Shown here: piece by piece, positions 19,488 to 27,537 of the stretch
Layout of the letters: each line of letters starts with the position of its first letter
Position numbering within the stretch: the first letter of the stretch is position 1
Source of the DNA: Deinococcus taeanensis
Lineage (GTDB): Bacteria; Deinococcota; Deinococci; Deinococcales; Deinococcaceae
NCBI RefSeq assembly: GCF_020229735.1
Contig: NZ_CP083458.1
Span: 62,001 to 126,000, forward strand
Direction: 5' to 3'
Length of the DNA: 64,000 bases
Translations under genes and position numbers: made by a program
Notes under the pieces: generated by a model
The model's input: the letters and a program-made list of their open reading frames with translations, nothing else
Told to the model about the DNA's origin: nothing
The model's database searches: none

Positions 19488-21133
19488 GGCAGGCTCCTTT
19501 CACGGGCGTTCAGGCGGGCGCGCAGGGCGGGTTTGTCGATCTTGCCGAAAGGGGTGCGGGGCAGCTCGGGCAGCGCCTCCACCCGGTCAGGCAGCTTGTA
19601 GTCCGCGAGGCCCTGCGCGCGCAGGAAGCGGCGCAGCTCCAGCGGCAGCTCCGGTCCGGTGGGTTCACGCAGCTGCACGAACGCGCAGCTGCGTTCGCCC
19701 AGCCAGGGGTCCGGCACGCCCACCAGCGCCGCCTGGAACACCAGCGGGTGGCCCTGCAGGGCGTGCTCGATCTCCTCAGCGGCGATCTTCTCCCCGCCGC
19801 GGTTGATCTGGTCCTTGTGGCGGCCGGTGACGGTCAGGTGACCGTCCGGGCGGCGGGTCACGATGTCCCCCGTGCGGTAGTACCCGTCCGGGGTGAAGGC
19901 GCGGGCGTTGTGGTCGGGCGCGCGGAAATACCCGCGGATGGTGTACGGCCCGCGCGTCAGGAGGTGTCCAGGCCTGCCGTCCGGCACGGGCCGGTCTTCG
20001 TCATCCACGACCAGCACCTCGTCGTGCGGGCTGATCGGGCGGCCCTGCGTCCTGAAGGTCACGTCGTCCGGGCTGCCCGCCCGGACGTAGTTCACGAGGC
20101 CCTCGGCCATGCCGAACACCTGTTGCAGCGCCGCGCCGAACACCTGCGGAACCTGACGGGCGGCGCTCTCACTGAGGGGCGCGCCGCCCACCTGCACGAC
20201 CTGCAGCGCGGGGAAGGTCCAGCCGGGCGCGGCGCGCAGCCACACCAGCAGCGCCGACGGCACGAGCGCCACATGCGTCACGCCTCTTGCGTTCATCAGC
20301 GCAAACGCCTCGTCCGGTGCGGGACTGGCGGCCAGGACCACCTGCCCGCCTGCGTGCAGGGTTCCCAGGGCGCCCGGCGACGTCAGGGTGAAGTTGTGCG
20401 CGGCGGGCAGCGCCGCCAGGAACACCGTGCCGGGGTCCAGCCTGCACAGCTCCGCGCTGGCGCGAATCGAGTACAGGTAGTCGTCGTGCGTGCGGGGAAT
20501 GAGTTTCGGCGTGCCGGTGCTTCCGCCCGACAGCTGGAACAGCGCCACGGTGCCGGCCGCGCCGGCCGGTTCGGGCTGGTCCGGCCAGGCCGCCGGGTCC
20601 AGCGGCGCCAGGGGCGTGAAGTCCTGTGCGTCGCCCAGCACGAGGACCTGCAGCGCCGGGTACGCGGCCTGCACGGCCCGCGCCAGGGTCCGGTGATCGA
20701 ACCCCGCGTGTGTGTCCGCGGTGATCAGGGCGCGCGCCGCGGTCTGCGCGACAAACGACCGGAGTTCCTGCTCGCGGTGCGCAGCGAGCGCCAGAACCGG
20801 CTGCACTCCCAGGCGCAGGAGGCCCATCAGCACCTCGTAGAACGCGGGGGTGTTCGGGAGCTGCATCACCACGCGGTCCCCGCGGCGCAGGCCACGCGCG
20901 GCGAATGCGGCGGCGTACCCGGACGTGCGGTCGTGCAGGTCGCGGTACGTGACGGTCCGCGCCGCGCCGCGCTCGGCGCCGTGCAGCGCGGGACGGTCAC
21001 CGTACCGTTCGCTCAGGCGCCGCAGCCACACGCTGAACGTTTCGCCCCGCCAGTACCCGGCGGCGCGGTAGGTGCGCGCCAGCGCTTCCGGCCAGGGCGT
21101 GAAGTCTGCACCGGCAGTGCGGTCCGGGGTCAC
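19484..21133 (-). CDS. dhbE: 2,3-dihydroxybenzoate-AMP ligase
   Basis: A 549-residue stand-alone adenylation enzyme that activates DHB with ATP and loads the DhbB carrier domain. The AMP-binding core LSGGSTGTPKLIPRTHDDY and the later YRTGDIV and GREKDQIN-type segment (here GRHKDQINRGGEKI) are typical of EntE/DhbE. GTG 21133 overlaps the dhbC stop. An upstream in-frame extension is open but lies inside dhbC. It is the only adenylation domain in the locus, so no amino acid is activated by these genes. Confidence 0.92.
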   Translation of the reverse strand: MTPDRTAGADFTPWPEALARTYRAAGYWRGETFSVWLRRLSERYGDRPALHGAERGAARTVTYRDLHDRTSGYAAAFAARGLRRGDRVVMQLPNTPAFYEVLMGLLRLGVQPVLALAAHREQELRSFVAQTAARALITADTHAGFDHRTLARAVQAAYPALQVLVLGDAQDFTPLAPLDPAAWPDQPEPAGAAGTVALFQLSGGSTGTPKLIPRTHDDYLYSIRASAELCRLDPGTVFLAALPAAHNFTLTSPGALGTLHAGGQVVLAASPAPDEAFALMNARGVTHVALVPSALLVWLRAAPGWTFPALQVVQVGGAPLSESAARQVPQVFGAALQQVFGMAEGLVNYVRAGSPDDVTFRTQGRPISPHDEVLVVDDEDRPVPDGRPGHLLTRGPYTIRGYFRAPDHNARAFTPDGYYRTGDIVTRRPDGHLTVTGRHKDQINRGGEKIAAEEIEHALQGHPLVFQAALVGVPDPWLGERSCAFVQLREPTGPELPLELRRFLRAQGLADYKLPDRVEALPELPRTPFGKIDKPALRARLNARERSLP

Positions 21134-22260
21134 AGCGTGCCGTCCAGCGCGGCGGGGTTCACGCCCAGGGCGCGCAGCATCACGCCGAACTTCGCGGCCG
21201 TTTCCGCGCGCTCGGCGGCGGGACTCGAGTCGGCCACCACGCCCGCGCCGGCGAACAGGTGCGCCTGCGGGCCGCGCAGCTGCGCGCAGCGGATGGTCAC
21301 GGCCCACTCGCCGTTGCCGGCGCCGTCGCACCAGCCGACCGCGCCGGCGAACAGCCCGCGCGCCGGCTCCAGTTCCCTGATCAGGGCGTGGGCGGCGGCC
21401 TGGGGCACGCCGCAGACCGCGGGGGTGGGGTGCACGGCCTGCACGACGTCCAGGACGTGCAGGCGCGGGTCACGGAGTTCCGCCTGGATGGAGGTGGCGA
21501 GGTGCCACAGGCCGGCCGTCTGCACGAGCTGCGGCGTTTCGGGCACCGTGAGGTCGCGGCACAGGGGCGTCAGGGTGCGGCGCAGGTCGTCCACCATCAG
21601 GGCGTGCTCGTGCCGGTCCTTGGCGGACCGGAGCAGGTCGTGCCCGCGGCGCAGATCCAGGGCCGGGTCCGGGTGGCGGGGGCGGGTGCCGGCCAGTGGG
21701 CGCAGGGTCAGGTGCCGGCCGCGTTTGCGCAGCAGCAGTTCCGGGCTGGCCCCCACCAGCCAGGTGGCCCCGCCGCGTTCCAGCGGCAGGGCAAACACGA
21801 ACGCGTCCGGGGCCAGGGCGTGCAGGTGCGCGCTCACGTGACGGACGTCCGGTGCGGGGTCCAGGGTGAGGTGCAGCGTGCGGGCCAGCACGACCTTGTG
21901 CAGGGCGCCCGAGCGGATGGCGGCGGTCGCCTGCGCGACATTCGCCTCGAACGTGCGGGGAGCGGGGCTCGTCCGGGCGGCCAGCACGTGCCGGGGGATC
22001 GCCGGGGGGAGGGGCAGGTCCGCGGCCGGGTGAACCGGCGCGGCGGGATGAAAGCACAGGGGACTGTCCGGCCCGAAGCCCACGGCGCCGACCAGGTGCT
22101 CGTGTGGCGCCGCGCCGTGCTGCCAGGTGAGCAGGTCGGCCGGGCTGGTCAGGGGGGGTGCGTGCGGGTGCGTGAGGTGCAGGGTCAGGCTGGGTGAGTG
22201 CCACGCGGGGACGGCCGGGGTGGACGGCGTGAGGGGCGCAACAGGCAGGGTCAGGGTCAT
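21130..22260 (-). CDS. dhbC: Isochorismate synthase
   Basis: A 376-residue chorismate-utilising enzyme of the EntC/DhbC/MenF family, committing chorismate to the siderophore. Visible: HKVVLARTL, ASPELLLRK, the PLAGTRPR loop, AVHPTPAVCGVP and the ending FAGAGVVADSSP. ATG 22260 follows GGAGGT. It lies 15 bases downstream of the phosphopantetheinyl transferase gene. Neighbours show it serves DHB rather than menaquinone. Confidence 0.92.
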   Translation of the reverse strand: MTLTLPVAPLTPSTPAVPAWHSPSLTLHLTHPHAPPLTSPADLLTWQHGAAPHEHLVGAVGFGPDSPLCFHPAAPVHPAADLPLPPAIPRHVLAARTSPAPRTFEANVAQATAAIRSGALHKVVLARTLHLTLDPAPDVRHVSAHLHALAPDAFVFALPLERGGATWLVGASPELLLRKRGRHLTLRPLAGTRPRHPDPALDLRRGHDLLRSAKDRHEHALMVDDLRRTLTPLCRDLTVPETPQLVQTAGLWHLATSIQAELRDPRLHVLDVVQAVHPTPAVCGVPQAAAHALIRELEPARGLFAGAVGWCDGAGNGEWAVTIRCAQLRGPQAHLFAGAGVVADSSPAAERAETAAKFGVMLRALGVNPAALDGTL

Positions 22261-22275
22261 GACGACCTCCGGAGA

Positions 22276-22947
22276 TCAGGACGCAGGGAGCAGCGGTGAG
22301 GGGAGGACCGTGAGGGCCACGATGAATGAGGGGGTGCAGGTCCAGGTGACGGGCAGGGGGTCCGCCCAGCCCTGCGCGGTCAGCAGGGCGCGGCCGGAGG
22401 CGGCGCACAGCGGCGAGAAATGCGCCGGGTCGAACGGAACGCCGCGTGCGGCGTTCAGGGCTTTGAATGCACTTTCGCTCAGCACGTGCCGGAGCAGCCG
22501 CTCTGGAGGGAAGGCGGCGGAACCGAGGGGTTCAAGGTCAATGCCCAGCAGCAGGGGGGCCGGGCCGGCCACAGCGAGGCTGAGCCCGCCGGCGTGGGTC
22601 AGGCTGCCGCTGTACCCGGGCGGCCAGGTGGGTGCGCCGGAGCGGCTGCGGGCCAGGTCCGGCGCCGGTCCGGTGTGTCCGGCGAGGCGCAGCGCCAGGG
22701 CGGCACACTGCCGGCCGGCCTGGTGGTCCTGGACGCGGCGCTGGGGTGCGTGGGGTGGGAGACGGAGCGGGGGAGGGGGAGGCGCACAGTGCGGGGCAGT
22801 CTGCGTTGAAGTGGTGGGGGTCCAGAGCACGGCCTGGCCGGTCACGGCCCCGCACAGGTGGCTGCCGGGCGGGAGGGCAGGGTGCAGGGTGAGCAGCAGC
22901 GCCTGCAGTTCCTGCAGGAGAAGCTGTGGGGTGGGGGAGGGCGTCAT
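22276..22947 (-). CDS. 4'-phosphopantetheinyl transferase, EntD type
   Basis: About 223 residues from ATG 22947; a TTG at 22989 would add 14. It transfers the phosphopantetheine arm from CoA to Ser245 of DhbB. Family marks are WPPGYSGSLTH, the Mg-binding LGIDLEPLG and SESAFKAL, in the order seen in EntD. It opens the biosynthetic operon and reads away from the operator region. No Shine-Dalgarno precedes either start. Family is clear from three motifs although overall similarity to E. coli EntD looks low. Confidence 0.85.
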   Translation of the reverse strand: MTPSPTPQLLLQELQALLLTLHPALPPGSHLCGAVTGQAVLWTPTTSTQTAPHCAPPPPPLRLPPHAPQRRVQDHQAGRQCAALALRLAGHTGPAPDLARSRSGAPTWPPGYSGSLTHAGGLSLAVAGPAPLLLGIDLEPLGSAAFPPERLLRHVLSESAFKALNAARGVPFDPAHFSPLCAASGRALLTAQGWADPLPVTWTCTPSFIVALTVLPSPLLPAS

Positions 22948-22988
22948 GGATGACCGGCGCAGGATGACCGGCCGGGGGCAATCTGACA

Positions 22989-23055
22989 AATCCGATTGAA
23001 TTAGTCAAGATGACCATTTGAGGTCGAAGCTAAACTTGACTAAGTTAATCGGATT
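22989..23055. promoter_or_regulatory. Mirrored operator pair between siderophore synthesis and uptake arms
   Basis: Two 21-base arms (22989-23009 and 23035-23055) are inverted copies with 19 of 21 positions matching, separated by 25 bases. The right arm region also holds AACTT-GACT-AAGTT, an internal palindrome. The segment is AT-rich and covers the plus-arm -10 element. It is the expected place for an iron-sensing repressor such as a Fur- or DtxR-type protein. The sequence is not an obvious match to the E. coli Fur box. Confidence 0.7.
23018..23046 (+). promoter_or_regulatory. Promoter of the siderophore uptake arm
   Basis: TTGAGG (23018-23023), a 17-base spacer and TAAGTT (23041-23046). 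The -10 lies inside the right operator arm, so a bound repressor would block it. Confidence 0.55.
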
Positions 23056-23159
23056 AGTGCAGGATCGGCGCGTCGGTTCGCCCGACCCAGCCGTTCCGTC
23101 CTGAGCGCGCCCCGGCCCAGCGCCAGACGCGCCGTCCCGCCTGCACCCAGGAGGCCACC

Positions 23160-23471
23160 ATGTGCCACGGCTTCACGCCCCTGCACGCTCCCAGTACCAC
23201 CCGGCGCGTCATGCGCTGCACCTGCGGCAGCCTGCACGTCATCTGGCACCACCTGAACTACGCCCTGAGCCCCAGCGAATTCCGTGATCTGCACGACCTG
23301 CTCACGGCACCCGCCCCCCACGCGGCCCGCACCGACTGGGCCCTGCAGCACACCGCGCACGCCACACAACTCTGGTGCGGCCCCACCGGCGTCACCTTCA
23401 CCCCACAGGAATTTCAGAGCTTCCGCGACCTGATCCTGACCGTCCCCCCACACGCCCGGCAGTTCCACTGA
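23160..23471 (+). CDS. Small protein with duplicated Cys/His-EF-L units, siderophore locus
   Basis: 103 residues, ATG after AGGAGG. Two similar halves are visible. The first has CTCGSLHVIW then LSPSEFRDLHDLL; the second has TQLWCGPTGV then FTPQEFQSFRDLI. There are few Cys and several His, and no signal peptide or membrane helix. It is the first gene of the uptake arm and directly under the mirrored operator, so it should be made in iron starvation. Function is unknown. A small metal- or cluster-associated protein is one possibility but is not shown. Confidence 0.75.
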   Translation: MCHGFTPLHAPSTTRRVMRCTCGSLHVIWHHLNYALSPSEFRDLHDLLTAPAPHAARTDWALQHTAHATQLWCGPTGVTFTPQEFQSFRDLILTVPPHARQFH

Positions 23472-23493
23472 CCGCCCCGCACAGGTGAGCCGC

Positions 23494-24441
23494 ATGACCC
23501 ACGCCCCTCCCAGCCCGACCGACATCATCGACCACGTCAACGAGGACCACGCCCCGGAACTGCTGCTCATCGCACGCGCCTTCACGGCCGCCCCGGCGCC
23601 CCGGGCCGCGCAACTGCTCACCCTGGACGCCCACGGCCTCCAGCTGGAAGTAACGACCGACCAGGACACCCGGACCTTCCCCCTCAGCTTCCCGGACCCG
23701 GCCCGGCCCGCGCACGAGAACCTGCGGGCCCTCGTGTCCGACGCCAGGGCACAGCTCGGCGCGCGGCCCGGCACCCGCACCGTGCCCTGGACCCTCCAGG
23801 CGGCCCGGCACCTCAGTCCACACCTGCGCCGCCTCACCTTCCACACCGACCCCGACACGCTGAGCGACTGGCAGCCCGGCTACGCCGCCCGCTTCGCGCT
23901 GAGCGGCGCGCCCGGCACCGAGAGCCGCGCATACACGGTCCGGCGCGTCGACCCGCAGCGCGGCACCGCCGACGTGGACGTGTTCCTGCACGGCGCCACA
24001 CCCGGCAGCGCCTGGGGGCGCCGCCTGACGGCCGGCACGCGCGTGGACGTCACCCTGGGCCGCCACGAGCCCGTTCCGGACTTCGCGGCCGGCCCGGTCC
24101 TGCTGCTCGGCGATGAAACGGCCCTGCCCACCCTGAGTGCCCTGCTCGACCACTGGGCTGACCGTGCGGCGCCCTCCGTGCTGATCGAGCTAGGTGACCC
24201 CAACGACCAGCGGGCCCTGGACGACGTAGCCGTGCCGCCCGGCACGCGCCTGCGCTGGCTGACCCGAACAGGCGCCCCCGGCGCCGTTCTGGCACACGCG
24301 GCTCTTTCTCTCCCTCACCCGCTTGCGGCCGTGTGGGGCGCCCTGGACACCCCGACCGCCCGCACGCTGCGCCGCGCCCTGCGTGAACGGCACGGCCTCA
24401 GCCCCGCACAGTGCCGCGTCAGCGGCTACTGGCAGCCCTGA
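23494..24441 (+). CDS. DUF2470 - siderophore-interacting (SIP) FAD reductase fusion
   Basis: About 315 residues. Residues 5-85 form a DUF2470 domain (DHVNEDHAPELLLIARAF), also found in haem-utilisation proteins of the HugZ/HutZ type. Residues 95-315 are a SIP/ViuB-type ferric-siderophore reductase with RAYTVRRVDP for flavin binding and VLLLGDETALPTLSALLD for the nucleotide side. It would release iron from the imported siderophore in the cytosol. ATG 23494 follows GGTGA; GTG 23485 is an alternative. Confidence 0.85.
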   Translation: MTHAPPSPTDIIDHVNEDHAPELLLIARAFTAAPAPRAAQLLTLDAHGLQLEVTTDQDTRTFPLSFPDPARPAHENLRALVSDARAQLGARPGTRTVPWTLQAARHLSPHLRRLTFHTDPDTLSDWQPGYAARFALSGAPGTESRAYTVRRVDPQRGTADVDVFLHGATPGSAWGRRLTAGTRVDVTLGRHEPVPDFAAGPVLLLGDETALPTLSALLDHWADRAAPSVLIELGDPNDQRALDDVAVPPGTRLRWLTRTGAPGAVLAHAALSLPHPLAAVWGALDTPTARTLRRALRERHGLSPAQCRVSGYWQP

Positions 24442-24472
24442 CGTCACTCCCCCTGTTCCCCCTGGAGACCCC

Positions 24473-25372
24473 ATGAAGCACCTCACCCGTCTGCTCGTCA
24501 GCGCCGCCCTGCTTGCCCTGCCCGCCCACAGCGCCGCACACGCTGCCACCGTCCGCGGCGCCGACGGCGTGACCGTCACCGTTCCCCCGCCCAGGCGCGT
24601 GGTGGCGCTGAACGCCACCACCGTGGAACTCATCTACCGCCTGGGGCGCCAGCAGACCATTGTCGGCACCGACGTCACCGGCACCTACCCGCCAAACCGC
24701 ATTCCCAGCGTGGGCCACTGGGCGCAGCTGCCCGCCGAGGGCATCATCGCGCTGAACCCGGACCTCGTTATCGGCACGGCCGACAACTTCGCCGCCGGCA
24801 GGAACTCCGGCGTGGTCGCGCAGCTGCGCGCCGCCGGCGTGAAGGTCCTCGTGCTGCCTGCCAGCAACGAGGGTGGTCTGGACGGCGTGCGCACGCGCCT
24901 GAACATCCTCGCGGACGTGTACGGCGTTCCGGGCGCCGCGCAGGCCCTCAGCCGCTCGTTCGACACCACCCTCGCCGCTGTGAAGGCCAACCGCCCGGCC
25001 CGCGCGCCGAAAGTCATCTTTCTGTACGCCCACGGTCCGAACGATGCCAGCATCTACGGCACTGACGGCGGCGCGCACGACCTGATCACCCTGGCGGGCG
25101 GCGTGAACGCCGCGCCGTTCCGCGACACCCGCACCCTCACCGCCGAAGCGCTCGTGACCCTCAACCCCGACGCGATCATTCTCCTGAACCGCGGCCTGGA
25201 GGCCGTGGGCGGCGTCAGCGGCGCGTTGAAGCTGCCGGGCGTCGCGCAGACCACGGCCGGCCGCGCCCGCCGCATCTACGCCGTGGATGATTCCATCCGC
25301 TGGACCGGCCCGCGCCTCCTAGAGTTCGCCCTGGCCCTCGCCCGCCAGTGGAAGACTGACTTTCGCCGGTGA
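24473..25372 (+). CDS. Iron-siderophore/haem ABC transporter substrate-binding protein
   Basis: A 299-residue periplasmic-binding protein of the BtuF/HmuT/FhuD class with a signal peptide ending near AHAA (residue 24). Conserved segments are RVVALNATTVELIYRLG, VGTDVTGTYP, the LPAEGIIALNPDLVIG core and GGVNAAPF. Neighbours are a FecCD permease and an ATPase. Sequence alone resembles haem binders, but its place in a DHB-siderophore locus favours ferric siderophore. ATG 24473 follows TGGAGA. Confidence 0.85.
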   Translation: MKHLTRLLVSAALLALPAHSAAHAATVRGADGVTVTVPPPRRVVALNATTVELIYRLGRQQTIVGTDVTGTYPPNRIPSVGHWAQLPAEGIIALNPDLVIGTADNFAAGRNSGVVAQLRAAGVKVLVLPASNEGGLDGVRTRLNILADVYGVPGAAQALSRSFDTTLAAVKANRPARAPKVIFLYAHGPNDASIYGTDGGAHDLITLAGGVNAAPFRDTRTLTAEALVTLNPDAIILLNRGLEAVGGVSGALKLPGVAQTTAGRARRIYAVDDSIRWTGPRLLEFALALARQWKTDFRR

Positions 25373-26433
25373 CCGCCGCTGCCCCCGCCGCTGAGCGCGC
25401 CGCGCCCGGCGTCCGCCGCCACGCGGTCACGGTTCTCCTGGTGCTGCCCGCCGCGCTGCTCGGCGCGGTCGTGCTGGCGGTGGGCAGCGGCGCGGTGCCC
25501 ATCAGCCCCGCGCAGGTGCTGAGTATTCTGCTCAGCCTGCTGGGCCTGCCCGCTCCCGCCACGTTCGACGCGCAGCAGGCCGCCGTGCTTACCGGCATCC
25601 GCCTGCCGCGCGTCGCGCTCGGCGCGCTGGTCGGCGCGGGCCTCGGCGCCGCCGGGGCGGCCATGCAGGGCCTGTTCCGCAATCCGCTGGCCGATCCGGG
25701 TCTGCTGGGCCTGTCTGCCGGCGCGGGCCTCGCCGCCGCCGCGAGTGTCGTGCTGGGCTTCACCGCGTTCGGCGCGTACTCACTGCCCGCCGCGGCGTTC
25801 GCCGGCAGTCTGGGCTGCACCGGGCTGATCAGCGTCCTCGCGCAGCGCCGCGGCCGGGTGGACGTCACCACCATGCTGCTGGCCGGCATCGCCATCAACG
25901 CCCTGTGCGGCGCCGGCACCGGCCTCATGACGTTTCTCGCCACAGACGAGCAGCTGCGCACCATCACCTTCTGGCAGCTGGGCTCACTCGGCGGCGCCAC
26001 CTGGCCCGGCGTGCTCAGCGCCGCGCCCCTGGTGCTGGCGGGCGCGGCGCTGCTGCCGCTGACGGCGCGCGCCCTGAACGCCCTCACGCTCGGTGAGGCG
26101 CAGGCCGCCCATCTGGGCGTGGCCGTCACCCGCACCAAGTGGCTGATCATCACCCTGGTCGCGCTGAGTGTCGGGGCGGGCGTCGCGGTGGCCGGCACGA
26201 TCGGTTTTGTGGGTCTGGTCGTGCCGCACCTGCTGCGTCTCCTAACCGGCCCGGATCACCGCACGCTGCTGCCCGCCAGCGCCCTGCTGGGCGCCACGCT
26301 CCTCGTCCTGGCGGACCTCATGGCCCGCACGGTCGTCACGCCCGCCGAACTGCCCATCGGGATCATCACGGCGCTGCTGGGCGCGCCGTTCTTCCTGTTC
26401 CTGCTGCGCCGCACCGGCCGGAGTGCCCTGTGA
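25369..26433 (+). CDS. FecCD-family iron ABC transporter permease
   Basis: A 354-residue permease with nine to ten hydrophobic segments and family marks GIRLPRVALGALVGAGLG, GLFRNPLADPGLLG and GFVGLVVPHLLRLLTGPDHR. A GTG start at 25369 overlaps the binding-protein stop. One permease gene usually forms a homodimer in this class. It overlaps the ATPase gene by 4 bases. Confidence 0.92.
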   Translation: MTAAAPAAERAAPGVRRHAVTVLLVLPAALLGAVVLAVGSGAVPISPAQVLSILLSLLGLPAPATFDAQQAAVLTGIRLPRVALGALVGAGLGAAGAAMQGLFRNPLADPGLLGLSAGAGLAAAASVVLGFTAFGAYSLPAAAFAGSLGCTGLISVLAQRRGRVDVTTMLLAGIAINALCGAGTGLMTFLATDEQLRTITFWQLGSLGGATWPGVLSAAPLVLAGAALLPLTARALNALTLGEAQAAHLGVAVTRTKWLIITLVALSVGAGVAVAGTIGFVGLVVPHLLRLLTGPDHRTLLPASALLGATLLVLADLMARTVVTPAELPIGIITALLGAPFFLFLLRRTGRSAL

Positions 26434-27206
26434 GTGGCCCGCCCCCCGTAAGTGTCGAGGCGCTGACCGTCACCGCCGGCGGCCGGGCCCTGCTGCGCGC
26501 CGTGACGCTGCACCTGCGGCGCGGCGAACTGCTCGCCGTACTCGGTCCGAACGGCGCCGGGAAAAGCACCCTGCTGCGCGCCGTGACCGGCGAACTGGCG
26601 GCCCAGGGCGTGCAGGTGCTCGGCGGAGCGCCGCGCCGCGCCGCACTGGCACGGCGGCGCGCGGTGGTGGCGCAGCACACGCCCCTCACCTTCTCGCACG
26701 AGGTGCTGGACGTTGTCCTGCTTGGGCGGTTCCCTCACGGCCCCCGGGAAACGCACGCCGACCGGGTGATTGCCCGCGACGCGCTGGCCCGCGTGGGGCT
26801 GAGCGGCTACGAGGCCCGCGACATCCTGACCCTCAGCGGTGGTGAGCAGCAGCGCGTGCACCTGGCCCGCGCGCTCGCGCAACTGCACGGCCCTGACACC
26901 GCGGACCGGGTCCTGCTGCTGGACGAACCGACCGCCAGTCTCGATCTCGCGCAGGCGCACGGGGCCCTGCGCGTGGCCCGGAGCCTCCTGCCGGGTGGTG
27001 TGGGCGTTCTGACCGTACTGCACGACCTGAACCTCGCCGCTCAGTACGCTGACCGCGCGCTGCTGCTCGCGCAGGGCCGCGTGCTGGCCTGCGGCACGCC
27101 CGGCGAGGCCCTCACGCCGGACACCATCCGCGCCGCGTACGGCCACGAGGTGCTCGTGACCTCTCACCCGTGCCTCGCCTGCCCCCTGATCGTCTCGGCG
27201 CAGTAA
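26430..27206 (+). CDS. Iron ABC transporter ATP-binding protein
   Basis: A 258-residue HmuV/FecE-type ATPase with Walker A GPNGAGKST, signature LSGGEQQR and Walker B VLLLDEPTASLD. The switch histidine is in VLHDLNLAAQYAD. GTG 26430 overlaps the permease stop. A CPLIVSAQ tail with two nearby cysteines (CLAC) ends the protein. It powers import by the two preceding gene products and closes the uptake operon. Confidence 0.92.
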   Translation: MSGPPPVSVEALTVTAGGRALLRAVTLHLRRGELLAVLGPNGAGKSTLLRAVTGELAAQGVQVLGGAPRRAALARRRAVVAQHTPLTFSHEVLDVVLLGRFPHGPRETHADRVIARDALARVGLSGYEARDILTLSGGEQQRVHLARALAQLHGPDTADRVLLLDEPTASLDLAQAHGALRVARSLLPGGVGVLTVLHDLNLAAQYADRALLLAQGRVLACGTPGEALTPDTIRAAYGHEVLVTSHPCLACPLIVSAQ

Positions 27207-27275
27207 CGGCGGAAGCTACATATGGCAGGCTCCCCGGCGGCGGGCAGGCGGGCCACGTAGAGTTGCCGGGACAGA

Positions 27276-27330
27276 CCCAGGCCCCGTCCCCGCGGGGCCC
27301 GCCTGGGGGCCTCCCGCACTGACTTTTTTT
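27276..27330 (+). terminator. Terminator of the siderophore uptake operon
   Basis: A bulged GC stem (27276-27286 with 27293-27307) is followed about 16 bases later by seven T residues at 27324-27330. The distance is long for a classical terminator. A second 7-bp hairpin lies at 27388-27412. The rest of 27207-27537 carries no gene. Confidence 0.5.
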
Positions 27331-27443
27331 GCGGTCTGCGCCGGTCCCGGCGTGTTGCACCGGTCACGTACGGTTCAGTCCGGTTCTTCAAGCGGCCTAC
27401 ACCCGCGCTTGAGTGGACCTTCAGAAATGACGGCCAGCACGTA

Positions 27444-27472
27444 TTCCTTTAGACTTTTCGGAAAAATATGAT
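27444..27472 (+). promoter_or_regulatory. Candidate promoter of the PRC/DUF2382 gene
   Basis: TTCCTT (27444-27449), a 17-base spacer and TATGAT (27467-27472), with a 65-base leader to ATG 27538. The -10 is strong and the -35 weak, which may suit stress-dependent expression. Confidence 0.4.
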
Positions 27473-27537
27473 GGCGGCCACAGTCAGACTTCCCCTGTTC
27501 AGGTGGGTTACCACCACACTTCCACAGGAGGACACCA

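Noticed and set aside
19748..21841. 697-codon plus-strand frame opposite dhbE and dhbC
   Set aside because: High GC keeps the antisense frame open; composition is shadow-like and the minus-strand genes have full motif sets.
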